A stretch of 64,000 nucleotides of DNA from Triticum aestivum (Eukaryota; Streptophyta; Magnoliopsida; Poales; Poaceae): positions 551,780,202 through 551,844,201 of the forward strand of contig NC_057802.1 of assembly GCF_018294505.1 (NCBI RefSeq). Reading direction: 5' to 3'. Of this stretch, positions 35,048-46,437 are shown one piece after another (within the stretch, counting starts at the first letter, position 1; each line of letters opens with the position of its first letter). The position numbers and the translations under genes were made by a program. Below the pieces are notes generated by a model, which saw nothing but the letters and a program-made list of their open reading frames with translations, was not told where the DNA came from and did no database searches.

Positions 35048-36450
35048 TGATAACCCACAAGTATAGGGGATCGCAATAGTTTTCGAGGGTAGAGTATTCA
35101 ACCCAAATTTATTGATTCGACACAAGGGGAGCCAAAGAATATTCTCAAGTATTAGCAACTGAGTTGTCAATTCAGCCACACCTGGATAACTTAATATCTG
35201 CAGCAAAGTATTTAGTAGCAAAGTAATATGGAAGTAACGGTAACGGTAGCAAAAGTAATATTTTTGGGTTTTGTAGTGATTGTAACAGTAGCAACGGAAA
35301 AGTAAATAAGTGAAGAACAATATGTGAAAAGCTCGTAGGCATTGGATCGGTGATGGAGAATTATGCCGGATGCGGTTCATCATGTAACAGTCATAACATA
35401 GGGTGACACAGAACTAGCTCCAATTCATCAATGTAATGTAGGCATGTATTCCGAATATAGTCATACGTGCTTATGGAAAAGAACTTGCATGACATCTTTT
35501 GTCCTACCCTCCCGTGGCAGCGGGGTCCTAGCGGAAACTAAGGGATATTAAGGCCTCCTTTTAATAGAGTACCGGACCAAAGCATTAACACATAGTGAAT
35601 ACATGAACTCCTCAAACTATGGTCATCACCGGGAGTGGTCCCGATTATTGTCACTTCGGGGTTGCCGGATCATAACACATAGTAGGTGACTATAGACTTG
35701 CAAGATAGGATCAAGAACTCACATATATTCATGAAAACATAATTGGTTCAGATCTGAAATCATGACACTCGGGCCCTAGTGACAAGCATTAAGCATAGCA
35801 AAGTCATAGCAACATCAATCTCAGAACATAGTGGATACTAGGGATCAAACCCTAACAAAACTAACTCGATTACATGATAGATCTCATCCAACCCATCACC
35901 GTCCAGCAAGACTATGATGGAATTACTCACGCACGGCGGTGAGCATCATGAAATTGGTGATGGAGGATGGTTGATGATGACGACAGCGACGAATCCCCCT
36001 CTCCGGAGCCCCGAACGGACTCCAGATCAGCCCTCCCAAGAGGTTTTAGGGCTTGGCGGCGGCTCCGTATCGTAAAACGCGATGAATCCTTCCCTCTGAT
36101 TTTTCTCTCCCCGAAAGTGAATATATGGAGTTGGAGTTGAGGTCGGTGGAGCGTCAGGGGGCCCACGAGGCAGGGGGCACGCCTGGGGGGCAGGCGCGCC
36201 CCCACCCTCGTGGACAGGGTGTGGCCCCCCTGACGTGGATTTTTCTTCCAGTATTTTTAATATTTTCCAAAAAGATGTTCCGTGGAGTTTCAGGTCATTC
36301 CGAGAACTTTTGTTTCTGCACATAAATAACACCATGGAAAGTCTGCTGAAAACAGCGTCAGTCCGGGTTAGTTCCATTCAAATTATGCAAGTTAGAGTCC
36401 AAAACAAGGGCAAAAGTATTTGGTAAAGTAGATACGACGGAGACGTATCA
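35048..36450 (-). repeat. Element C 5' LTR
   Basis: 1403 bp. Same ends, hairpin (about 36157-36233) and TATA-like position (about 36117-36128) as the left copy. Confidence 0.88.
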
Positions 36451-37890
36451 AGGTGGTCTCTCTCAAACGACCGTGCAACCAAATACAAGAAATCTCTTGT
36501 GTCCCCAACACACCCAATACAATGGCAAATTGTATAGGTGCACTAGTTCGGCGAAGAGATGGTAACAGAAGTGTAATATGGATGCTATAAATATATTTTT
36601 ATAATCTGAATAAATAAAAACAGCAAGGTAGCAAATAGTAAACGGGCACAAAAACGGTATTGCAATGTTTAAAAAGGAGGCCTAAGGTCCGTACTTTCAC
36701 TAGTGCAACCTCTCAACAATGCTAACATAGTTGGATCATATGATTATCCCTCAAAGTGCAATAAAGAATCACTCCCGAGTTCCTATTAGTGGAGAACAAA
36801 AGATAGAATTTGTTTGTAGGGTACGAAACCTCCTCAAAGCTATTCTTTCCGTTCGATCTATCCTAGAGTTCGTACTAAAATAACGCAAGCTATTTTTTCC
36901 GATCGATCCAATCAAGAGTTCGTACTAGAATAACACCAAAGCAAATTCATATTCATAATACTCAATCCACACAAACAACTACAAAGAGACCCCAAAGTTT
37001 CTATCGGAGAAAAGATAATAAAAACGTGCATCAACCCCTATGCATAGATTACCCCAATATCACCTGGGAATCCGCAAGTTGAATGCCAAGACATATATCA
37101 AGTGAATAAATATGATACCCCATTTGTCACCTCAAGTATTCATACCGCAAGACATACATCAAGTGTTCTCATCTCTAAATATTCAATCCGACAATACAAA
37201 ACTTCAAAGGGTAAAGACTCAATTCATCACAACAAGAGTATAGCGGGGAGAAACATCATATGATCCGACTATATTATTAAAGCCCATGATATAGATCATG
37301 AGAGAGAGAGAGAGATTAAACACATAGCTACTGGTACAATCCCTCAGCCCCGAGAGTGGACTACTCCCTCATCATCGTGGTGGCCGCCGGGATGATGAAG
37401 ATGGCCACTGGAGATGATTCCCCCTCCAACAGGGTGCCGGAACAGGGTCTAAATTGGTTTTCGTGGATGCAGAGACCTTGCAGCGGCGGAACTTCTGATC
37501 TAGGTCTACCCCGAAGGGTTTCGGAATATTTGGGAATTTATAGTGCAAAGAGGGGGTGCGGGAGGCAACTGAGGTGCGCACAACCCACCTGGGCGCGCCA
37601 AGGGGGCCTGGCGCGCCCTGGTGGGTTGTGCCCCCCTCGGGGCACCCCCCGGGTGCAGCTCTGGCCCAAAACATCTCCAAAAAGTTTCACGTTGTTTGGA
37701 CTCCGTTTGATATTGATTTCCTGCGATGTAAAAAACAAGCAAAAAACAGCAACTGGCACTGGGCACTGGGTCAATAGATTAGTCCCAAAAAATTATATAA
37801 AGTTTCTATAAAATGATTATAAAACATCCAAGAATGATAAAATAGCAGCATGGATACTTCATAAATTATAGATACGTTGGAGACGTATCA

Positions 37891-40865
37891 GCATCCCCAA
37901 GCTTAATTCCTACTCATCCTCGAGTAGGTAAATGATAAAAGAAATAATTTATGAAGTGTGAATGCTAGCAAAGTGCATAAGTTTGATCAATGATAATTTC
38001 AATCACTTTTTCTAGCATCATAACAACAATTCTTTCTCATAAAACTTCTCATGTTATAGTGGCAACCAATTCACATGTTAAGGTTCAAACAATGAATTCT
38101 CTTGAAACTCAACAACCTATGTTCTCAGTCACCAAGCAATTGCAATTCAACTTATTCAACAGAGTCTAAGCAAGAGCTCCACATACTCAACCATCATGTA
38201 GTCTTCTATGATTGCTAACACTCACCGCGTACACATGAGCAAAACGTTTCAACCGGACACATAGAAAGATAGGGGCTTATTGTTCCGCCTCCCAACGCAT
38301 TCACCTCAAGGGTGATGTCAACAATAATAACTCATGCTACCCATATTCAACTGGACATATGTGCCTAGATCTTTCCTCACCACATGATGCTTGCCAAAGG
38401 AGAAAAATAAAAAGGAATAGAGAGAAAAACTTTGACTCTTTGCATAAAAGTAAATACTGAAAAGTAAAAGATAGGCCCTTCGCAGAGGGAAGCAGAGGTT
38501 TCCATGCGCTTATTTGTTTGTATGCTCAATCCCTTAGTGCAAAAGAACGTCACGTTATATTTCCCCTTGTGATGGCAACCTTTATTATGCAGTCTGTCGC
38601 TTTTATTGCTTTACCATCACAAGTTCGTACAACGCTCAATTTTCTCTTACACTAAATGATCTTACACTTTTAGAAGCAATTTTTATTGCCTTATTGCACC
38701 GATGACAACTTACTTGAAGGATCTTGCTCAATCCATAGGTAGGTATGGTGGACTCTTGAAAATAAGATTTGGGTTTAAGGGTTTTGGATGCACAAGTAGT
38801 ATCTCTACTTAGTGCGGAATTTTTGGCTAGCAAAGATGGGGGGCAAGCACCACATGTTGAAGATCTATAACAATATGACTTCTATGTGAATATGAACAAA
38901 CATAAACCATTACGCTGTCTTCCTTGTCCAACGTCAACAATTTTGCATATAATATTTTGATGGGGGCTCACAATCACAAAAGATTTCCATGATAGTGTAT
39001 TTGCATGTGAAAGTTCTCTTCCTTATACTAATTATTCGTGAATTGCTTGTATGACCAATATTGTGATTGTCAAGCCTCAAAATATTTCACTTTCTAAACC
39101 CAATGTGAAGCTACCACTAGGCATGATATGATTTCAACTTCATGACATTCAATTTATTCAACAATTTACTCATAGGATATAAGTGAAGCACAAGAGTAAA
39201 TGGCAAACTCCTCCAAAAAGATATAAGTAAAGATCAAATGAGTAGTTAAGTAAATAGATAGCTATGTGAGGACTCTCTCTTATTTAAAACTTTAAGATCT
39301 AAGTATTTTGTTAAAACAGCAAGCAAAATGAAAATAAAATGAAATTTCAAGGATAGCACAACTCATGTGAAGAAGCAAAAACTTAGGATTAACTGATACT
39401 AACCGATAATTGTTGATGAAGAAAGGTGGGATGCCTATCGAGGCATCCCCAAGCTTAGATGCTTGAGAATTTTTGAAATATTATCTTGGGGTGCCTTGGG
39501 CATCCCCAAGCTTGAGATTTTGTGTCTCCTTAATTCCTTTTATATCACGGTTTCCCTAAATCTTAAAAACTTCATCCACACAAAACTCAACAAGAACTCG
39601 TGAGATAAGTTAGTATAAATCAATGCAAAAACCTTATCATTCTCTACTGTAGAAAATCACTAAAATTATTATTCAACATTTCATACTAAATTCCTCTGCA
39701 TATTTAATACTCCTATCTTCAAATAGAACCATTAAACAAGCAAACATATGCAAACATAACAGCAATCTGCCAAAACAGTACAGTCTGTAAAGAATGCAAG
39801 AGTATCAATACTTATTTAACTCCAAAAATTATGAAAATTTAACACACTGTAGAAAATTTATCAGAGCTTGCTGTGCAAAAAGTTTCACCATTTTATCACA
39901 TTCTGACTTTTCTAGGGAATTTTTGCAACAGCGGTAAACTTTCTGTTTTCAAACAGCAACATGTAGTCTTGCAAAATAAGCATGGTAAAGGCTATCCTTG
40001 ATATTTTTATTGAAATGAAAGATGCAAAACATTATTCTAAATAAAATCAAGCAAATCATAACAGAATAAATTGACGCTCCAAGCAAAACACATATCATGT
40101 GACGAATGAAAACCTAGCTCCAAGTGAGGTTACCGATAATGTTGGAGACGAAAGAGGGGATGCCTTCTGGGGCATCCCCAAGCTTAGTTGCTTGGATATT
40201 CCTTGGGTATTAACTTGGGGTGCCTTGGGCATCCCCAAGATTAGGGTCTTGTCACTCCTTATTCTCCTCATATCGATGTCTCACCCAAAACTTGAAAACT
40301 TCAATCACACAAAACTTAACGGAACTTCGTGAGATAGGTTAGTATGATAAAGAGCAAACCATTTCACTTTGGTACTGTCAAAGACAAGATTCATAGTTGT
40401 TTCCACACAATGCCTACTGTAGCATATCATTTTCACAATTTATATTGAGCAATATAAACCATAGAAACTAGAAAGCAAGCAAACTATGCATTGAAAACAG
40501 AATCTGTCAAAAACAGAACAATCTGTAATGATCTGCACAATAACCATACTTATGCTACTCCAAAAATATTCTGAAACAAATAGAACACGTGAGCAATTTG
40601 TATATTAATCTTGTGCAAAAATAATCAACTCAAAAGCACTCTTCTATTAAAAATAAGAATTATTTTCGTGAGCGCATAAGTTTTTGTTTTTCAGCAAAAT
40701 CAACTCAACTATCACCCAACATGATCCCAAAGGCTTTACTTGGCACTTTATTGAAACAAAAGCGATAAAACATGATCAATACAGTAGTATAATCATGTGA
40801 ACACACAAAAACAGTAGGTAAAAGTGTTGGGTTGTCTCCCAACAAGCGCTTTTCTTTAATGCCTT
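37891..40865 (-). other. Element B 3' non-coding region
   Basis: No supported ORF. It includes the polypurine-type sequence next to the LTR (minus strand aattaagcttggggatgc, 37891-37908), several more aagcttgggga copies (about 39430-39520 and 40170-40240), and the short inverted repeat shared with C near 38467. It aligns with A's internal region at 25400-26760 and 44685-46437. Confidence 0.6.
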
Positions 40866-41106
40866 TTAAGCTAGGCATGATGATTTCAATGATGCTCGCG
40901 TAAAAGATAAGAATTGAAACATAACAAGAGCATCATGAAGCATAAGTTCATCTCTCATAATAATTTTCAGTAGCATAATGAATAGATTCATCAATATAAC
41001 CATCACATAAAACATTCTTTTCATGATACACAAGCATAGAAAATTTAGTACTCTCCATATAGGCAATTCTATTCTCATTCATAATAGTGGGAGTATCATA
41101 GGAAGC
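40866..41106 (-). pseudogene. Degenerate 3' end of the element B ORF region
   Basis: Text corresponding to the C-terminal part of A's ORF (RASLKSSCLA near the end, yeast-like acidic text before it) in a shifted frame with stops. Not translatable as one piece. Confidence 0.45.
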
Positions 41107-41757
41107 TCAAATACTATAAATTGTTCCCACATTAAAAGAGTAATGTTCATCAAAGGGATAATAAAAATCATGACAATAATTACCACTACTTTTTATAACA
41201 TAAGTATCATCACAATAATCATCATAAGTAGGAGGCATGCAATCATCATAGCAAATTTGATCATTCAAAGTGAGGGGACTAAAAAGATCATCTTCATTAA
41301 ACATAGCCTCCCCAAGCTTGGGACAAAAATTAATTGCAGCAAATAAATTCTCAAACATGTCATTCTCATTAAACATAGAATCCCCAAGCTTGTGGCTTGG
41401 CATATCGTAAGCATAGTCACTCTCATCATTAATAGTATGAATAGCACCAACAGTAAAACTATTGCTATCATCATAATTTCCCAAGTTGGTGCCAAAAAGA
41501 TTCCCAAAATTATAAGAAGTTTCATTATCTTCCCAATCATATTCATCACAACAAGCAATAGGCATAGCAAAATCATCATCAATAGTACTCTCGGTCATTG
41601 TGCCATAAGACATAGAAGCAATATCATCATCAAGTGCATCATCCTCCACAATTATTTTTGATTCATTTTCATGAGGCACAACAATAATAGGAGCAACATT
41701 ATTTGGGAGAGATACCTTTTTACCTCTATTCTTTCTTCTTTTCTTCTTCTTCACCAC
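41107..41757 (-). CDS. Acidic ORF 2 of element B (unknown function)
   Basis: 216 codons. The N-terminus is a strong basic cluster (KKKKRRKNRGKK, residues 3-14) that could act in nuclear import or RNA binding. The rest is very acidic, with two related segments, HKLGDSMFNENDMF and PKLGEAMFNEDDLF (about residues 120-160), and NDQICYDDCMPPTYDDY after them. Homologous to the middle of A's ORF. It lies 141 bp downstream of ORF 1 in the element's sense and may once have been one protein with it. No known domain. Confidence 0.5.
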   Translation of the reverse strand: MVKKKKRRKNRGKKVSLPNNVAPIIVVPHENESKIIVEDDALDDDIASMSYGTMTESTIDDDFAMPIACCDEYDWEDNETSYNFGNLFGTNLGNYDDSNSFTVGAIHTINDESDYAYDMPSHKLGDSMFNENDMFENLFAAINFCPKLGEAMFNEDDLFSPLTLNDQICYDDCMPPTYDDYCDDTYVIKSSGNYCHDFYYPFDEHYSFNVGTIYSI

Positions 41758-41898
41758 ATCATGTGTGGGTTCAATTAATTTTTTCTAGCTCCTTGTTGAA
41801 AAGATTGATTGGATAGGAAGTTCCTCCTCGTTACCTGATTCATCATAATAAACACTAGGAGGGTATTGGGAAATACTTCCCCTTTCATTAGTACTCTC

Positions 41899-42528
41899 TT
41901 AATATTCCATTTGTTTTCTTGTCTTTAGGTAGTTGGCAATATAAGGATTCTCAATGCAATTTACCGCACAAAACATATAAATTTCCTCTAGATCAAAATC
42001 AAGAAACCTCTTGAGATTAAATTTTGGAATACCCTTAGTTATACGTTTCATTTCTTCGTACCCCAAAAGAAGACTAAGCTCTTTATGATGCTCAAGGGTA
42101 ATCAAGTTATCACAATTTTTGGACACGATTTGATCATGAAACAATTTGCATTGGAGATTTAAATGACCATGTTCATTGCAAAGTTCACAAGGATGGCGAA
42201 AAAAATTAAATCTTTCAGCACAATCATCTAGCCTCTCTTGCAAAATTCTCGTTTCCAAATATTTATGCTTCTTACAAAATCTATCTTCCCTTTTTGGTGT
42301 GCAAAGGCACTCCCAATTCACTCCGCAAAAAGTGACATGCTTATGGGAAACAATTTTTTCATGACTTGTGCAATCATCATTGGAATTTTGGATATTCAGA
42401 GAATTCATACTAACAACATTGCAATCATGCTCATCATTCAAATATTTTGTGCCAAGCATTTTATTGAGTTCTTCTTCTAACAATTGAGCACGATTTTCCG
42501 AGCTATCAATTTTAAGAAAGATGATCAA
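41899..42528 (-). CDS. Element B ORF 1 with a CCHC zinc knuckle (gag-like, non-autonomous element)
   Basis: 209 codons from MIIFLKID. Its N-terminal part matches A's ORF (RAQLLEEELNKMLG). Residues 114-127, CELCNEHGHLNLQC, form a C-X2-C-X4-H-X4-C zinc knuckle as in nucleocapsid domains; a second Cys-rich patch lies at 68-85. It is the first ORF after the PBS, where gag belongs. No capsid domain can be recognised. A nucleocapsid-like packaging factor is a reasonable inference; A's copy has lost the knuckle. Confidence 0.55.
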   Translation of the reverse strand: MIIFLKIDSSENRAQLLEEELNKMLGTKYLNDEHDCNVVSMNSLNIQNSNDDCTSHEKIVSHKHVTFCGVNWECLCTPKREDRFCKKHKYLETRILQERLDDCAERFNFFRHPCELCNEHGHLNLQCKLFHDQIVSKNCDNLITLEHHKELSLLLGYEEMKRITKGIPKFNLKRFLDFDLEEIYMFCAVNCIENPYIANYLKTRKQMEY

Positions 42529-42653
42529 TAATATGATGCAACCTAAATTCCATCTTTTTTTGTAATTTTCTTTTATAAACCAAACTAGTGATAAAACAAG
42601 AAACTAAAAGATTCAATTGCAATATCTAAAGATATACCTTCAAGCACTCACCT

Positions 42654-42670
42654 CCCCGGCAACGGCGCTA
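42654..42670 (-). promoter_or_regulatory. Element B primer-binding site (one mismatch)
   Basis: Reverse complement TAGCGCCGTTGCCGGGG; the second base differs from the PBS of A and C, which would weaken pairing with the tRNA 3' CCA. Confidence 0.75.
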
Positions 42671-42680
42671 GAAAAGAGCT

Positions 42681-44679
42681 TGATGTCTACTACGCAACTT
42701 TATTCTTGTAGACAGGTGTTGGGCCTCCAAGCGCAGAGTTTTGTAGGACAGTAGCAATTTTCCCTCAAGTGGATGACCTAAGGTTTATCAATCTGTGAGA
42801 GGTGTAGGATGAAGGTGGTCTCTCTCAAACGACCCTGCAACCAAATACAAGAAATCTCTTATGTCCCCAACACACCCAATACAATGGCAAATTGTATAGG
42901 TGCACTAGTTCGGCGAAGAGATGGTAATAAAAGTTTAATATGGATGGTAGAAATATATTTTTATAATCTGAATAAATAAAAACAACAAGGTAGCAAATAG
43001 TAAACGGGCACAAAAACGGTATTGCAATGCTTAAAAAGGAGGCCTAGGGTCCGTACTTTCACTAGTGCAACCTCTCAACAATGCTAACATAGTTGGATCA
43101 TATGATTATCCCTCAAAGTGCAATAAAGAATCACTCCCGACTTCCTATTAGCGGAGAACAAAAGATAGAATTTGTTTGTAGGGTACGAAACGTCCTCAAA
43201 GCTATTCTTTCTGTTCGATCTATCCCAGAGTTCGTACTAAAATAACGCAAGCTATTCTTTCCGATCAATCCAATCAAGAGTTCGTACTAGAATAACACCA
43301 AAGCAAATTCATATTCATAATACTAATGGCGAATTGTATAGGTGCACTAGTTCGGCGAAGAGATGGTGATAAAAGTGTAATATTGATGGTAGAAATATAT
43401 TTTTATAATCTGAATAAATAAAAATAGCAAGGTAGCAAATAGTAAACGGGCACGAAAATAGTATGCAATGCTTGGAAATGAGGCCTAGGGTTCGTACTTT
43501 CGCTAGTGCAATCCCTCAACAATCCTAATATAATTGGATAATATAACCACCCCTCAAAGTGCGATGAAGAATCACTCCAAAGTTCCTATCTAGCGGAGAA
43601 CATAAGAATAAATTGTTTGTAGGGTACAGAACCACCACAAAGCTATTCTTTAAGCTATTCTTTCCATTCGATCTATCCTAGAGTTCGTACTAAAATAACA
43701 CCAAAGAAAATTCATATTCATAATACTCAATCCAACACAAAGAACTACAAAGAGACCCCAAAGTTTCTATCGGAGAAAAGATAATAAAAACGTGCATCAA
43801 CCCCTATGCATAGATTACCCCAATATCACCTGGAGAATCCGCAAGTTGAATGCCAAGACATATATCAAGTGAATCAATATGATACCCCATTTGTCACCTC
43901 AAGTATTCATACCGCAAGACATACATAAAGTGTTCTCATCTCTGAATATTCAATCCGACAATACAAAACTTCAAAGGGTAAAGACTCAATTCATCACAAC
44001 AAGAGTATAGCAGGGAGAAACATCATATGATCCGACTATATTAACAAAACCCATGATATAGATCATGAGAGAGAGAGAGAGATTAAACACATAGCTACTG
44101 GTACAAACCCTCAGCCCCGAGAGTGGACTACACCCTCATCATCGTGGTGGCCGCCGGGATGATGAAGATGGCCACCGGAGATGATTCTCCCCTCCGGCAG
44201 GGTGCCAGAACGGGGTCTAGATTGGTTTTCGTGGATACAGAGACCTTGCGGTGGCAGAACTTCTGATCTAGGTCTACCCCGAAGGGTTTCGGAATATTTG
44301 GGAATTTATAGTGCAAAGAGGGGGTGTGGGAGGCCACTGAGGTGGGCACAACCCACCTGGGCGCGCCAGGGGGGGCCTGGCGCGCCCTGGTGGGTTGTGC
44401 CCCCCTCGGGGCACCCCCCCAGGTGCAGCTCTGGCCCAATGGATGTCTTCTGGCCCAAAAAAATCTCCAAAAAGTTTTGCGTTGTTTGGACTCCGTTTGA
44501 TATTGATTTCCTGCGATGTAAAAAACAAGCAAAAAACAGCAATTGGCACTGGGCACTGGGTCAATAGGTTAGTCCCAAAAAAGATATGAAGTTGCTATAA
44601 AATGATTATAAAACATCCAAGAATGATAAAATAACAGCATGAATACTTCATAAATTATAGATACGTTGGAGACGTATCA
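42681..44679 (-). repeat. Element B 5' LTR, enlarged by an internal duplication
   Basis: 1999 bp instead of about 1.6 kb because 42883-43324 is followed by a second copy of the same LTR segment at 43325-43732. Hairpin at about 44344-44403 and a TATA-like site near 44306. Confidence 0.85.
43325..43732 (-). repeat. Second LTR segment, matching element A's 3' LTR
   Basis: The join is cataatact|aatggc. This copy carries a diagnostic extra agctattctttaagctattc that is absent from copy 1 but present (inverted) at about 49068-49092 in A's 3' LTR. The match with A is nearly exact for about 400 bp. Confidence 0.8.
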
Positions 44680-44684
44680 CCAAG

Positions 44685-46417
44685 GCACCCGAAGATAATA
44701 TTTCAAGAAGTCTCAAGCATCTAAGCTTGGGGATGCCCCGGTAGGCATCCCACCTTTCTTATTCAACAATTATCGGTTAGTATCGGTTGAGCCTAAGTTT
44801 TTGCTTCTTCACATGATGTGTGCTATTCTTAGAATGTCATTTTATTTTGTTTTTGCTTGCTGTTTTAATAAAATATTTAGATCTAGAAGTTTTTAAATAA
44901 AATAGAGTCCTCAAATATTTGCCAGGGAGGCTAGGTAAGCGGCACGCACACCCCGTCAACGAAACTCTTTTCTATGGAATTGCTCTAGTGCTTCACTTAT
45001 ATCTTTTTGAGCACGGTGTGCTTTAGTATTTTTGAAGAAATTCCCTCTTGCTTCACTTAAATTAATTTGAGAGAAAGAAATATTATGCTCATGATCTTCA
45101 CTTTTATCTTTTGGAGTAGCTTGTCATTTACTCTTGTGCTTCACTTATATCATATGAGTAAATTGTTGAATGAATTGAATATCATGAAGTTGAAATTATA
45201 TCATGCCTAGTGGTAGCTTCACATTGGGTTTAGAAAGTGAAATCTTTTGAGGCTTGACAATCACAATATTGGTCATACAAGCAATTCACGAATAATTAGT
45301 ATAAGGAAGAGAACTTTCACATGCAAATGCACTATCTTGGAAATGTTTTGTGATTGTGAGCCCCCATCAAAATATTATATGCCAAAATTGTTGACGTTGG
45401 ACAAGGAAGACAACGTACTGGTTTATGTTTGTTCATATTCACATAGAAGTTATATTGTCATAGATCCTTCAACATGTGGTGCTTGCCCCCCATCTTTGCT
45501 AGCCAAAAATTCCGCACCAAGTAGAGATACTACTTGTGCATCCAAAAAACCCTTAAACCCAAATCTTATCTTCAAGAGTCCACCATACCTACCTAGGGAT
45601 TGCGCAAGATCCCTCAAGTAAGTTGTCATCGGTGCAATAAGGCAATAAAAATGGCTTCTAAAAGTGTGAGATCATTTAGTGTAAGAGAAAATTAAGCATT
45701 GTACGAACTTGTGATGGCAAAGAATAAAAGCGACAAACTGCATAATAAAGGTTGCTATCATAAGGGGCAATATAACGTGACGTTCTTTTGCACCAAGGGG
45801 TTGAGCATACAAACAAAAAGCGCATGGCAACCTCTGCTTCCCTCTGCGAAGGGCCTACCTTTTACTTTTATGTATTTACTTTCATGCAAGAGTCAAAGTT
45901 TTTCTTTATATTCCTTTTTATTTTTCTCCTTGGGCAAGCATCATGTGGTGAGGAAAGATCTAGGCACATATATCCAATTAGATATGGGTAGCATGAGTTA
46001 TTATTGTTGACATCACACTTGAGGCGAATACGTTGGGAGGAGAAATTATAAGCCCCTATCTTTCTATGTATCCGGTTGAAACGTTTTGCTCATGTGTATG
46101 CGGTGAGTGTTAGAAATCATAGTAGACAATATGATGGTTGAGTATGTGGAGCTCTTACTTAGACTCTGTTGAATAAGTTGAATTGCAGTTGCTTGGTGAC
46201 TAAGAACATAGGTTGTTGAGTTTGAAGAGAATTCATTGTTTGAACCTTAACATGTGAATTGGTTGCTACTTTAACATGAGAAGTTTTATGAGAAATAATT
46301 TCTGTTATGATGCTAGGAAAAGTGATTGAAATTATCATTGATCCATCTTGTGCACTTTGCTAGCATTCACACTTCATAAATTATTTCTTTTATCATTTAC
46401 CTACTTGAGGACGAGTA
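44685..46417 (+). other. Element A internal non-coding region (right of B)
   Basis: No ORF supported beyond chance length. It carries aagcttggggatgcc near 44720 and the shared cttccctctgcgaagggcct inverted repeat (about 45837-45858). It is the counterpart of B's 37891-39700. Confidence 0.6.
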
Positions 46418-46437
46418 GGAATTAAGCTTGGGGATGC
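46418..46437 (+). promoter_or_regulatory. Element A polypurine tract region
   Basis: ggaattaagcttggggatgc abuts the 3' LTR start; the same text precedes B's 3' LTR on the opposite strand. Confidence 0.65.

Larger units (their letters stand above)
26901..36450 (-). mobile_element. Gypsy/Athila-like LTR retrotransposon C, lacking RT and integrase
   Basis: LTRs of about 1.4 kb (26901-28308, 35048-36450) with TG/CA ends and perfect aggtg duplications (26896-26900, 36451-36455). PBS inside the right LTR and polypurine tract inside the left LTR give minus orientation. Coding order: gag, retropepsin-like protease, then directly a 3' ORF of the kind found in Athila-group elements. RT, RNase H and integrase are absent, so this is an internally deleted, non-autonomous copy. 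LTRs differ at roughly 25-30 positions by eye (about 2%), making C the youngest dated layer of the nest. Confidence 0.85.
26764..37890 (-). repeat. Element B 3' LTR, split by element C
   Basis: The two parts are 26764-26900 and 36451-37890, together about 1.57 kb. The aggtg target duplication of C is counted in both. The right part has a hairpin at about 37577-37630. Confidence 0.85.
26764..44679 (-). mobile_element. LTR retrotransposon B (same family as A, inverted)
   Basis: Bracketed by perfect ccaag copies (26759-26763 and 44680-44684). Its LTRs are reverse complements of A's. The PBS next to the right LTR sets the minus orientation. Internal region (37891-42680) is about 4.8 kb and carries two short ORFs and no pol. 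Element C sits in its 3' LTR. Together with A it shows repeated activity of one non-autonomous family. Confidence 0.85.
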
